From NCBI GenBank assembly GCA_002964805.2, contig PUDQ02000020.1, positions 1 to 64,000 of the forward strand: a stretch of DNA of 64,000 bases, given 5' to 3'. This DNA is from Trametes villosa (taxonomy: Eukaryota; Basidiomycota; Agaricomycetes; Polyporales; Polyporaceae). A model generated the notes under the pieces. That model was given only the letters and a program-made list of their open reading frames with translations, was not told where the DNA came from and ran no database searches. Shown here in pieces: positions 42,266 through 53,747 of this stretch; within the stretch, counting starts at the first letter, position 1, and each line of letters opens with the position of its first letter. The position numbers were made by a program, and so were the translations under genes.

Positions 42266-45200
42266 ATGAAGCCTGCCTCGGGTACTCGCAAGCCTTACAT
42301 TGGCACAACACGCAGCCTCGTACTCGCGCTCGATGTCGGCACTACCTTCAGCGGCGTATCCTACGCCATTCTAGAGCCTGGAGAGGTCCCCAAGATCCAC
42401 GGCGTCACCCGGTAAGCGTTGAGAACCGCGCACAAATCTGCTGCAAGCTTATGCCCGACCGATAGTTTCCCTGGTCAAGAACACGTTGCAGGCAACTCCA
42501 AAATCCCTTCGATAATGTACTATGACAGGGAGGGCCAGATGAAAGCGGCCGGCGCGGAGGCAGAGAACGCGTCCCTAGTCGCAGAAGCGGAGGACGAGGG
42601 GTGGACCCGAGCCGAGCTGTAAGTTCGCTGTTCGCCATTTGACGCGTCCTATGCTAAGCTCTCAACAGCTTCAAGCTGCGGCTGCGGCCAAAGAGCATGA
42701 AGCTCAAGATGAACGGTATGCGTCTCGCGCCTCTACCTGTGGGCAAGACTGCCGTGGACGTCTTCGGCGACTTCCTCTCCTACCTCTTCCGCTGTACGCG
42801 CTCCTTCATCATCGATACCCATGCCAATGGACCCGCGCTGTGGCACGCGGTCGAGAACGACCTACAATTCGTGCTCAGCCATCCGAACGGGTGGGAGGGC
42901 GCGCAGCAATCGAAGATGCGCAGGGCAGCGGTGTACGGCGGCCTTATACCCGACACGGACGAGGGCAGGGCGCGGATACGGTTTGTGACGGAGGGAGAGG
43001 CAAGTCTGCACGCGTGCGTGTTGAATGGACTTGCCGCGGATGTGCTGCAGGTGAGTACCACGTCGATCGCAAGCTGTGGCGTCGATCTAAATGCATCACA
43101 GAATCCGTCAGGCCACGGGTTCATCGTCGCCGACGCTGGAGGCGGCACACTGGACATCAGTTCGTATGCAATTCGCGGAAGTGCCCCGTTGGTTATCGAG
43201 GAGATTGCTCCTCCAGACTGTGAGTGATATATTGCCTCGCGATTGCGTCTCGACACTGAATCCGAAGACAGGCGTGTTTGCTGGGTCCGTCTTCGTCAGT
43301 CGGAGGGCCCGTGCATTCTTCGAAGGTTAGCGTTTTTACATTGTGTCCTGCACAGAGTTACTGACTCGAGCATGCAGAGAAGCTGAAGAGCTCCAAATAT
43401 GGCACGTCGGACGCGCTGGACCATATCACGAAGCGGTTCGACGAGACTACTAAGCGCCTATTCCGCGACAACAAGGAGCTGCAATTCGTGCCATTCGGGT
43501 CGCCCCTCGACAAGGATCTCAACGTCGGAATCCGAGGTGGACAGCTGAAGCTTACCGGGTAAGCGTCAACGTTTGTTAACTCACCGTTGAAGCACGCTCA
43601 TCCGGACCCCATCCGGCAGAGCTGAAGTCGCGGCGTTATTCGAACCGTCTATCGAATCCGCCATTTCGTCCATCAAAGCACAAATCGACGCGTCCGGCGG
43701 GACCGTCAAGGTTCGTCTTCAAATTCAGTAGCGCTCATGTGGACGCGACTGATCGAATGCTGCACCGCAGTCCGTGTGGCTGGTCGGAGGATTCGCGGCG
43801 AGCCCGTGGCTGTTCAGCCAGCTCCAGGACCGGCTCTCGCGTTATCACATCACCGTCAGTAGGCCGGACACACAAACGTGAGCGCTGCTTCCCGTTCTTT
43901 GCGACTGCTGTGTTGACGCGATGCGTGCAGATCGAAGGCGGTCGCGGATGGCGCGATCGGGTTCTACTGCGACCACCATGTGTCGGCGCGGATATCCAAG
44001 TTCATGTACGGCGTCGAGTACCTGCGCGAGTTTGACCCGAAGGACGACGAGCACGCTGCTCGCAAGCATCGACTGTTCGAGATGCCTTCTGGGCCCAAGC
44101 TTCTCCCGGATGCGTTCGATTGCATCCTTGCCAGGGTCGGTATCCGTCCACACTCCTACCTGCCACGATACTGACACCCCGACAGAGCGTGCGCGTGAAG
44201 GAGTCGAACGTCTTTAGCCGCAAGTACTGCACGGAGGTGACGAACCTCTCCACGCTCTCCGTCTTCGAGGTCGAGATCTGGTGCTACCGCGGGGGCGACA
44301 CCGTCCCGAAGTGGATCCACCGCTCGTCCGAGGAGTTCTCGACGCTCTGCTACGTGCGCGCGGACCTGTCGCCGCTCGCGGGGAGCGCGCAGGCGAAGCA
44401 GGGTCGGAACGGGAAGACGTACTGGACGATCGTGTTCAGCATCGAGATCCACTTTGGGCTGACGGAGTTCAAGGCAAGGATCAAGTGGGTGGACAACGTG
44501 AGTACCTTTCGATCCGATTCTAGTTGGGGTCTGTTCGCTCACAGTTCGTTGTCGTGCTAGGGACGGACAAAGTAGTGAGTACTCCGACCCTCCGCTGTGG
44601 TATATCGCGAGCTAACATCGTTCTCTTCAGCGGCCCTGCATCCATCGTCTACAACGAGGGCGGTCACCGGGCAGAAGAAGACGAGCCAGACAGCTCGCCC
44701 GAGGACAACGTCACCGTCCTCTCCAATGCGTCTGACAAGTACCCCTCTCGCTCCGTCTCCCAGGTCCCTTCGCGCAACCCAAGTACCCGCGCATCCGTGC
44801 AGGCGTCTCCGCGCATCCCCGAAGTCGCACGCGTGCCCGAGCCCATCCCGCGCGGCTTCGAAGTCGAGCGCACGCGCACGACCTCCACGTCCTCAAGCGC
44901 CTCGCGGCACACCGACAAGGGCAAGACGCGCGAGTCCGCCTCGACCACGCCGCGCTCGTCGACCGTCCCCGAGCCGATGCGCGCGGGCGACCGCTCGCTC
45001 AACGTCTCCGGCCGTTCCGCGGAGTCGGGCCGCAGCGGGAGCACGCATCTCGGCGAGGCGCTCAACGCCGTATGGGGCGCCTCGGCACCGCCGGTGTCGT
45101 CGCCGCTTGCGGAAAACCCGCCGTTCAACGCGTTCTCGAGCGTGTCGCGGCACGAGACGAAGCCGCCGACGCCGCGCGAATTGTCGCATGTGCCGTCGCC

Positions 45201-47209
45201 TACGAAGGAGGCGTCGAAGCCGCCGACCCCGACTGTGGCCACGCCGCCGGTCCCGCGCACGCCGTCGGTGGTCTCTTACGCGAGCCCCGCGCACTCCAAG
45301 GCGGCCACCCCGCCTACTGCGCCGACGGTGCCGCAGACCCCGGTGGCTGCGTCGAAGGCTGCAACACCTGCCGCGTCGAAGATTCCTACGCCCGTAGCGT
45401 CGAAGGTTGCTACACCCGCAGTGTCGAAGGCTGCTACGCCCGCGGCCTCGAAGGTTGCGACCCCGACGTGGGGCTCGAAGGTCCCGACGCCTGCCGCGTC
45501 CAAGGTCCCGACTCCCCAGAGTCAGTCAAAGGCTGCAACGCCGAAAGCGTCGAAGGCCCCCACGCCTAAGGCCGCGACGCCAGCTGTTGTCTCTCGTTCT
45601 CTCACGCCAAAGCCCGAGCCTGCGCCCGAACCAGAGCCTGCGCCGATCGTCGAGCCCGTGCACGAACCTGTGCCCGAACCTGCGCCTGCTCCTGTCGTAG
45701 AGCCACCCTCCCGAAGAGACTCGCATCTCACGGAGATCACTCATGTGAGTCATTTGTACGGTTCCCAACTGTCCCGGTCGTATCTGACAATACTTGTAGG
45801 CACCCCCAGGCGCCTTCTCCGACTCGCCCGTCGTCCCCCCGCTGCCCGAGCAGCTCGCGGACGCGCCCCCGCCGGCAGGCGTCATGTCGCCCATGGCGGA
45901 CCTCTGGACGACGCCCGTGCCGGACGCCGCCCCCGCGTCGAGCACCGGCCTCTTCTCCGACTTCCTCTCCGGCCCGTCCTGGGGCGGCCAGACGTCCAAC
46001 CTCGGCCTCAGCGGCGGCGGGACCGGCTTCGGCGGGTTCGGCAAGCCCGCGGGCGGGTTCGGGAACGTCGCGAGCACGTTCGGGAACATGACGAGCGGCT
46101 TCGGCTCGTTCGGCTGGGGCAGCACGCCCGCCGCGCCGGTGGATAACGGCGCGGCGGAGCGGGAGGCGGAGGAGAAGCTCAGGCAGGAGGAGGAGCGGAT
46201 CAGGCGCGAGGAGGAGGAGCGCGCCCGTCATGAGGCTGAGGAGGCTGAGAGGAAGCGGCAGGAGGAGGAAGCGGCGCATCTGGCCGAGGAGGAGCGGCAG
46301 CGCGCAGAGGAGGAGGAGAAGCGCCGGAAGGAGGAGGAAGAGGCCGCCGCCAAGAAGACGCCGAAGAAGATGACGAAGAAGGAGCAGCTCGCGGCGAAGA
46401 AGAAGGAGGCCGCGGAGAAGAAGGCGAAGGAGGACGAGGAGCGCCGGGCCAAGGAAGAGGAGGAGCGCAAGGTCCTGGAGGCCGAAGCCGAGGCGCGACG
46501 GGCGGCGGATGCTGAGGCGGCGGCCAAGCAGGCTGAAGAGGACGCGAAGAAGGCCGAGGAGGAGGCCGCTGCTGCTGCACGGAAGGCCGAGGAGGAGGCC
46601 GCTGAGGCCGCCAAGAAAGCGATGGAGGAGGCGGAGGAGGCGAGGCAGGCTGAAGAGGCGGCGGCCGCTGCTGCCGCTGCCGCGAAGACCGCAGAGGAGG
46701 GAGCCGCTGCCGCCACGCTTCTCGCCGACGCCCACAAAGCGGAGGAGGAAGCCGCCGCCGCCGCGAAACACGCCGAAGAGGAGGCCGCCGAGGCCAAGAA
46801 GGCGGAAGAGGAGGAAGCCGCTGCGAAGAAGGCGGCCGACGAGGCGGAGGAGGCCGCCAAGAAGGCGGAAGAGGAGGCCGCTGAGGCGAAGCGAAAGGAG
46901 GAAGAGGAGATGAAGAAGATGGAGGACGAGTGGGGTCCCACGATCACCGTTACCAAGGGCAAGAAGGGGAAGAAGGGCAGCGCCGCCACGACAGCCGCGG
47001 CCACTCCCGCAGTGCCCGAGGCCCTCTCTCGCGTTCCCTCCGAAGCGCCTGCCGCTGCTGCCGCCGCCGCCAAACCGCTCACCAAGGCGCAGCAGAAGAA
47101 GGCGAAGAAGAAGGGCAAGAAGATCGGCTGGGGAGACGACGACGACACTCCCGGCACGCCCGCCGGCGAGCCAGCGGAGGGAGAAGGCGACGGGTGGGCG
47201 ATGGCGTGA
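42266..47209 (+). CDS. HSPA12-like Hsp70 ATPase fused to long disordered and coiled-coil tail
   Basis: Exons joined by eye encode an actin-like ATPase: phosphate-1 LALDVGTTFSGVSYAIL, phosphate-2 FIVADAGGGTLDISSY, and adenosine motif VWLVGGFAASPWLFSQL. Spacing and sequence fit the divergent HSPA12 branch, not canonical Hsp70. The domain ends with a beta-rich part (FKARIKWVDN) and an 11-nt microexon (44561-44571). The exon that begins at 44631 completes the conserved GPASIVYNE and runs on without a stop into about 370 residues rich in Ser, Pro, Thr and Ala with AATPASK-type repeats. A further exon (from about 45800) adds a Gly/Phe-rich segment, then about 250 residues of Glu/Ala/Lys coiled coil, and ends GWGDDDDTPG...GWAMA at 47209. 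Two separate genes would need an undetected stop or promoter inside exon 44631-45744. Confidence 0.8.
44561..44571 (+). other. 11-nt microexon in the HSPA12-like gene
   Basis: GGACGGACAAA sits between introns 44498-44560 (63 nt) and 44572-44630 (59 nt). It joins KWVDN to GRTNGPASIVYNE in frame. Confidence 0.7.
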
Positions 47210-47639
47210 GTGTCGGATATGGCGCGGGTCGCATGTATGTTGGACGGATCTATCGGGCCTAGACGTGCTGTATCGTTTGGTTATTTCTATCTGCTGTTCT
47301 CGATGCTTGTACCCTTACTCTCTTGCTTTCCTTACGACTGCCTTGTAGCACAGAATTATGACATTCATGACCTTGCTCGCGCTCTGGCTTTGGAGTATGA
47401 TGTGATGAAATGAATGATAATTGAGTCAATACATGAAGGGATATGATGATACAGGAAGAGGGCAGGGAGAATGGTGGGCGTCGGCGTGCCCGGAAGGGAA
47501 GGTCGAGAAGGGGGGTCTGCGGGATGGAGGGAGGGGAGGGGAGTCAAGAACGCTGCAGCGTACTGGGGGAGGATCTCGACGGGAGTGCCGACCAAGTGTC
47601 GAGAGGGGCCCAGTGGCGGCAGCGAACGGCGTTGCGTTT
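47210..47639. other. 3' flank of the Hsp70-like gene
   Basis: T-rich stretch just after the stop, then a GA-rich stretch. No gene seen. Confidence 0.5.
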
Positions 47640-48680
47640 GCCTCGACAATGTCGGAGCGGAGGAGGCTAGAGCTCTGAGTTTGAGAGAGCCTCGTCTTGC
47701 AGGAGCCATGGAGGAGCGCAGGTCCTATAGGCAAGACGGAGAGCCGGTGAGCGCGAAGCTCGGGTGGCGCCGCGAACGGCGCTGAGGCGTCGATGGTGTC
47801 GATATTGTCGACAGTATCGAAGCACAGGCTGGAGCTCTGAGGGAAAGAGAGCCTCGTCTTGCGGGAGCCTGAAATGAGCGCAGGTCCGAATGGCAACTTC
47901 AAGACGGAGAGCCTGAGGAGGCACCAGAACCAGCCTGAGAGGAGGTTCGGGGCGCCGCCAGGTCCAGTGGAACTGTGTCCAGGACGGGGAGCCAAAGGCT
48001 CGGGTCACTAGCCGGGGTGGACGGCTGAGTGAGGATCGGCGAGATGTCGAGTACATGTTGCCGAAGTGGGTCGACGGTGCCGAAGGGGGGCTGGAGCTCT
48101 GAGTAGGGCAGAGCCTCGCCTTGCAGAACTGGGAGCCAGGGAGGAGCGCAGGTCCGAGCGGGCAAGACGGAGAGCCAGTGAGCGCAAGGCTCGGGTCGCC
48201 GCGTGGAGCGACGGTGAGGCTTCGATGGTGTCGAAGTCGTCGACATTGCCGAAGGGGAGGCTGTAGCTCTGGGTTGGAGAGAGCCTCGTCTTGCAGGAGC
48301 CAGAGAGGATCGCAGGTCCTATAGGCAAGACGGAGAGCCTGAGGGGGGAGGCGCCAGAACCAGCTCTTGACCACAGGTTCGGGGCGCCGCCAGGTCCAGC
48401 GGAACTTTTGTCCGGGACGGGGTGGGGATGATCCGCGGGCAAGCTTCACGTCTTGCCTCGCATTTGATTTGTCGTGAGCTCATCAGAGCTGGTGTGTGCC
48501 GCTACACACCTTCTAGCAAGCGCTAGTCCCTGGCCGGCCGGCAGGCGGGGGCTCAAGGGACGAGGAGGGAACACAGAGCGCCGGGCGGCGGCGGGCTCGG
48601 GTAGCCTTGAGTGGATGGCTGAGAGAAGGGTCGGCGAGATGTGGAGTGAGGTGGCCGTGGATGATTGACTCCAAAAGGGG
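47640..48680. repeat. Degenerate tandem repeat array, related to 13.8-14.6 kb
   Basis: Repeat starts marked by AGCTCT fall at 47671, 47832, 48095 and 48265, giving spacings of about 161, 263 and 170 bp. Units share a stretch containing GAGCCTCGTCTTGCAGGAGC, then GAGCGCAGGTCC, then CAAGACGGAGAGCC. The longer units carry an extra module, GGTTCGGGGCGCCGCCAGGT. A further variant with GGCTGAG...GTCGGCGAGATGT occurs near 48020 and 48620. No coding function is apparent. Confidence 0.85.
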
Positions 48681-49997
48681 GAAGGAATACCGCTACCTGA
48701 TGGAGGAGTGAGTAGCTGAAAGTAGATAGCGAGATGAAGGTTCACAATACCTGAAGGTGGTCGGTAATATGCGGAATGCATAACCGAAGGAAGAAGTGAA
48801 TCCATGTGCGCCGCCAGCGGTGGAAGGGTGCGAGAGGCAGGGGGGAGAACAGTGCGAGAGCGAGGTGCAGGGGTGGAGAGCAACATGAGAGCAGGAGAGT
48901 GAGTGCGCACTGAGGAGAGTCGGCGGGAGAGGCCAGGTTCATATACGAGCGGGGGAGGCTGACGCGCTGACGAGTACAATCGGACTTCTGTTGAGATCGG
49001 CTCACGTGCAACGCGACCGCGCCATTTGTCGCTGTATGTTCTTCTTCACTTACCTTCACATCGCCGTATGTGGTCAGCCTCCGACTGCCGAATTTGTGCA
49101 GGCGCTCGAGTTTGGTAGCCTCGTGGCGTCAGCCTCTCGTTAGCCGCTCATGCATGCAACCTCTCACTGGTGCCTACCACGACGTTCTCTGTCATGCAGT
49201 GATACGCCCCTGCTCAGTGGCAACATAACAGACTTGAACATTTTAACATTTGCGCCTACCTTCTTGCGTAATTTAACTCGCACATCCATGCCGGGTTTGT
49301 ACGTAGTACTTACAGTGCTAGTGTTGTGGACGCCCCTCTAGTTTACTTACACCTCATGAGCCACCTGCAGGCACTCGTCCAGACCGCCTCACAACGCCCT
49401 CGTGTGTGCGGGGTCATTCTGAAGGGAATGTCCTCACTTTGCTGTCGGTGCGCAGACAGCGATGCTATCTCACTTTAATCTCCCGACCAGCCTACTAGCG
49501 GCCCTCTGATTGCTATATGCACGTCACGATGCAGGAATGTTACTGTCCAAGCCGCACGAAACTGACCTGAAAGGGGTTCTGCGGACGTACGTGCATTTGC
49601 TGGATGCCACGCCCGGCCGGCTGATGGTCCAGTACTCACAGTCCGCTGTCCAGGACCCTGTAACCCGCGAGCCCGCCACGGCCCGACAATCGCGACTGCG
49701 AACCACCGTGACCGCAACAGGCACGGCAGCGATGCCCCGCCACGAGCATGATGAAGACGACGACGGCAACGTGGGCCCCCAACTGTTGATGAAGACGACG
49801 ACGGCAACGTGGGCCCCCAACTGTCCGCCGCGGACTGACACGCCCCGATACGCAGGCCACCGACATGCGCTGACCGGACACGACGGCTATGTCGAAGACG
49901 AGCCCGCCGCCATGCGTACGACCGCAACTGCGAACGTCCGCGACCGCGACGAGCACGGCTGACGACGTCGACATGACGACACGACGACGCGACATCT
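48681..49997. other. Non-coding stretch with a short direct duplication
   Basis: No supported gene. A 38-bp direct duplication (GATGAAGACGACGACGGCAA...) lies at about 49750-49825, just ahead of the minisatellite. Confidence 0.5.
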
Positions 49998-50005
49998 ACG
50001 TACAG

Positions 50006-50575
50006 ATACGCACCGACACGCCCGGATACGCACCGACACGCCCGGATACGCGCTGACACGCCCGGATACCGCACGGGCGCGACGAGCGCGTACGACGATG
50101 GGCGCGGGCACGACGAGCGCGTACGACGGCACGGGCGCGACGAGCGCGTACGACGCACCGACGCCCGCACCGACACGCCCGGATACGCACCGACACGCCC
50201 GGATACGCGCTGACACGCCCGGATACCGCACGGGCGCGACGAGCGCGTACGACGATGGGCGCAGGCGCGACGAGCGCGTACGACGCACCGACGCCCGCAC
50301 CGACACGCCCGGATACGCACCGACACGCCCGGATACGCGCTGACACGCCCGGATACCGCACGGGCGCGACGAGCGCGTACGACGGCACGGGCGCGACGAG
50401 CGCGTACGACGCACCGACGCCCGCACCGACACGCCCGGATACGCGCTGACACGCCCGGATACGCGCTGACCGGAGGCGCGGGCACAACAAGGGGCGCGGG
50501 CGCGACGAGCGCGTACGACGATGGGCGCGGGCACAGCGACCGGACATGACGACGAGCGCGGGCGCGGACACGACG
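50006..50575. repeat. GC-rich minisatellite with nested 20-bp unit
   Basis: The 20-mer CGACACGCCCGGATACGCAC and close variants are repeated, interspersed with GGGCGCGACGAGCGCGTACG modules. A higher-order unit beginning GCACCGACGCCCGCACCGAC recurs at 50155, 50285 and 50411, giving periods of about 130 and 126 bp. Long ORFs on both strands here are a by-product of the repeat having few stop codons. Confidence 0.9.
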
Positions 50576-50667
50576 GGTGCGGGCGTGGTTCAGATGCTCA
50601 TCCCGGAGTGGGTTCATACGCGCCACTCCTCATTCATTACAAGTTACTATGGTACAAACCGAACATG

Positions 50668-50820
50668 TAGGGGACCACTGCAACGGGAATGTCAGATAAT
50701 CAGTACAACAGAGGAGAGGACGCAAGCCTGGGGCGTACCAAACTGAACGCGTCTAGGAGACCACTGCGACGGGAATATCAGACAATCCATACAACAAAGG
50801 AGAGGATGTAAGGGGGCGTA
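50668..50820. repeat. 86-bp imperfect tandem duplication
   Basis: The unit TAGGGGACCACTGCAACGGG... at 50668 recurs with substitutions at 50754 as TAGGAGACCACTGCGACGGG. The second copy runs to the 3' end of the small ORF that follows. Confidence 0.8.
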
Positions 50821-50837
50821 CATAGCGACTACAGCCA

Positions 50838-51254
50838 TCAGGTGCTGTCGCCCGACTGACGGCGACGATGGGCCTTGCGAGGTTTCCAGCCTGACAGCTC
50901 CTTGCGGCAGGTCGTCCACAGCCCGTGCATGTTGCGGGGCTGGCCCATGAGTTGTACACGTTCCTCCTCGGTAGAGTTGAGCCAGGCTGCGCGTTGGGCC
51001 TGAAAGGTGGCAGACTTGTACTGCTGACCGGGGAATGCGCTTTCAAAGCGTTGAGCGATCGGCACGTCGTGGGCAACCGGGTCACCGATGATGATGAAGG
51101 CCATAGCCATGTCACGCGCGTATATGCCGGTAGGCCAGGGGCCACGGTGCATGGGCGGGACATGTACCACACCACGTTGCCATAGAAGATCGTATTGGTC
51201 ATGGGGATCCGGTTGAAGCGCGGGCGGGATGACCACTGGATCTTGTGTAGGCAT
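50838..51254 (-). CDS. Small hypothetical protein beside the KDZ-associated gene
   Basis: A 138-residue single-exon ORF beginning MPTQDPVVIPPALQ. Composition is protein-like, with a hydrophobic stretch (YARDMAMAFIIIGDPVA) and a Trp- and Arg-rich C-terminus. It lies downstream of and on the same strand as the Cys-cluster gene, about 270 bp away. I do not recognise it. The sequence has neither low-complexity bias nor splice signals, and the position suggests it belongs to the same mobile unit. Confidence 0.55.
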   Translation of the reverse strand: MPTQDPVVIPPALQPDPHDQYDLLWQRGVVHVPPMHRGPWPTGIYARDMAMAFIIIGDPVAHDVPIAQRFESAFPGQQYKSATFQAQRAAWLNSTEEERVQLMGQPRNMHGLWTTCRKELSGWKPRKAHRRRQSGDST

Positions 51255-51519
51255 GGTATGTCAAGTTGCGGGGATGAGGTGATTTGCGGAAGAGAGAGGA
51301 GAGGTCGCAAAGAGGGAGACGGAGTGAGGGGAGCAAGCGAGAGACGTGTTGCCAGTGCGCGTGCCCCTTATGTATGCACGCATGGGGCATGACTTCACAG
51401 AAGGAACAGCTGTGAGCATCACACACCCCGGTACGTGTCAAAGCGTGTTTGCACGGGGCGCACATAAATATGGGTACATATGTATATGCAGGCAGTATGT
51501 GTAGGTAGCTTCCATAGAA

Positions 51520-53626
51520 TCATACAGTAGTGGCGTTCGCATTAAACCGGAGATCTGTACGGTACCCGGGAAGGCAGTCCTCCGCCTCTAGTTTGGCCTT
51601 CGTAAGTTTGTTCTTCTGCAAAATCATCTCATCTAAGAAAAACTCGTACTTTACCGCCCCCATCTCCCGAATGATTGCGTGGTATCCTCCTAACCAGACA
51701 TTAGTCTGCTCTGCACGCGATGAATTGAAAAACCAGCCGTGATCGTCCTTGAGGAGCTCCGGAAACGTGTGCGGATTGCAGTGGAACGAGCATTCGATGT
51801 CGGTTTTCTTATGTTTGCACGTCCAATGAAAGACGTCGACCGGTAGGCCTACGCGCTCCTGGAAATCCTCGCCGGGGGTGGCCGCCGCGTGCTTGTATAA
51901 GGAGCAGTTGTTGTCGTAGTGGACATACTTGGGTACCGAGCCAGGGATGAGGTGCCGTTTCTTGAGCATCTCCTGCAGATCGCAATCAGCATGTAAAGGG
52001 GCCGAAGACGGTGACGACGTACCAGCACCCGCGGAACGGTTTCTGACCCATAGAACGTCTCGCGCGCAGTGATTATGCCGCATGGGCGCACGATAACCTG
52101 CTCGTTGTGGGTGCGGCGCCTCCCAAAGCGCGCGCGAACACGAACGTTGCCATCAGACGGCTTCTCCGGGCAGGGGCCCGGAATGTCGACCTCCTCGTCG
52201 ATAGGTGCGTGCGGATCTAGGGCATCGGTAGGGTGCGCGACCTGTGCACGCTGGAGACGCTTGCGCAGCGTGAACATGGCTTTGCCTGTCGCGACGTAGT
52301 GGTCCTCGATGCCAGCGTGGAGCGGGCAGGTCCGATGTCCTTCGCGACGCATGGCCCGGCATCCATCAACGACGCAGAGGCACTTGTAGCCTCGATGCTC
52401 GTGACACCAGTGCTCCTGAGTGCTACGAAGCGGGTTCGCGCAGTGGGGGTACGCGCAGCACGGACGGCCCATATCGATACCGTCCGTGATGACACAGTCG
52501 ACGAAACCTAGAGTGATGTGTGAGCGAAAGACAACGTGTAACAAACATGGGCTTACGAGTGACGCCGTCAGGATCATCGAACCGCCGCACACACTTGGTG
52601 CACCAGTGCGCCCACTCCGGCTGGCCAGAGCGCCTGATCTGCTCATTGCGCCGTTGCATGGCCTCCGTGAAGCGATCCTTCTGGTTGCACGTGTGGGGAA
52701 CCTCAAGCACGCCTCCGTGATCTTCTATGTCGCGCAAGAGGGCGAGAAGGACGAACCCGTCCCAGGTGTGCGAAGGACGTAGGCGAAAGCGGGGCTCCTC
52801 AAGATCACTCCCCTGCAGTTTGGCCATGGAGGTGTGGTAGATGTGCGCAGCGTTGGTAGCGGACGTCCAGGAAAGAACGGAGAGTGTTGTAAAGTGCTCG
52901 AGGACAGCGCGTTCAATGTACTTGTGGCCCGATACTTGAATATATTCAGGGATGCCGGCGTAATACTGCCGGGTGTCTTCGCGCACAACGTAGTTCGGAT
53001 AATAGAGAGCGTTGCAGTCTATGATAGCTATCAGAAGATGCATTTGAATGTGCGCGCTGTCCTGCTACCTTTGCAGGTGAGGTGAACAAGATATGTATCG
53101 TATGCGCCTCGGGTGAGGGTGAACACCTGCACAGGGCTCGGGACGTCCCACATCCGTAGTAGCGAGCCGTGCCCAACGCACTGCGGGTTGGTGCAAATGC
53201 GGGTCTCCGGGTAGAGCATGTTCTCCGCTAGGACGCAATTAACATAGACCGCACGATTGCGGTGGATAGCTACATACATAACATCGTACCATACACCCCA
53301 GCATCCCACTGATCCTCTTCCTCCTCCTCCTCCTTTTGCCCGTCAAGCATGGACTCACCCATGCTCCATATCCAGAAGCCCAAGCTAGCCCATAGCTGCT
53401 GGGCACACTCCTCCGTGATTCCGATGCGGTGGCCGAGGAATGAGAGCGCGTACTCCGGGAGGGCGGCGGGCGTGTCCTGTGGCTGCCAATCGGGAGGCAG
53501 ACGGTGTAGTATGACAGGCTGTATGGCCGTTGCAAGACGAATGTATCGCACAAGTGTGCTGAGAGGAAGTTGCAGCGCCAGGGGCGCACCAGAGAGAGCG
53601 GCGACAAGAGAGTATAGCGGGATCAT
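51520..53626 (-). CDS. CxC5/CxC6-type cysteine-cluster protein associated with KDZ transposons
   Basis: Exons joined by eye start MIPLYSLVAALSG at 53626. A GT-AG intron (about 53220-53300) leads to ENMLYPETRICTNPQC. Another joins LTCK to DCNALYYPNYVV and on through TWDGFVLLALLRDIEDH. A Cys/His-rich cluster follows: CCAYPHCANPL, CHEHRGYKCLCVVDGC and HRTCPLHAG. The last exon carries CKHKKTDIECSFHCNP and FNSSRAEQTNVWLGGYHAI and ends at 51520. This order is typical of basidiomycete proteins carrying the CxC5 and CxC6 clusters linked to KDZ transposases. The Cys/His clusters probably bind zinc; a DNA-binding role is inferred. No terminal inverted repeats were identified, so element borders are unknown. 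Confidence 0.8.
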
Positions 53627-53705
53627 GGTACAGTACGAGAGGATAGTGTGTTAACTGCGCGCAGACCGTGGATGAACACGGGCGCCTAACGATCGGCGCC
53701 TAACC

Positions 53706-53747
53706 GGGGGGGAGTCGGGGGAGTCGGGGGGAGCGGGGGGGAGCGGG
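53706..53747 (+). promoter_or_regulatory. G-run tract upstream of the Cys-cluster gene
   Basis: At least four runs of five to seven G, separated by AGTC or AGC, lie about 80 bp upstream of the start at 53626. On the coding strand of that gene this is a C-rich tract. The spacing fits a G-quadruplex. Confidence 0.6.

Noticed and set aside
45737..47157. Leu- and Ser/Ala-rich ORFs antisense to the Hsp70-tail coiled coil
   Set aside because: Mirror images of the GAG/GCC codons in the coiled coil; long open frames result from composition.
49475..50626. 383-residue ORF on the minus strand in the minisatellite, and others on the plus strand
   Set aside because: The translations only repeat the underlying tandem unit (RIRACR, RARRA), occur on both strands and have no flanking gene structure.
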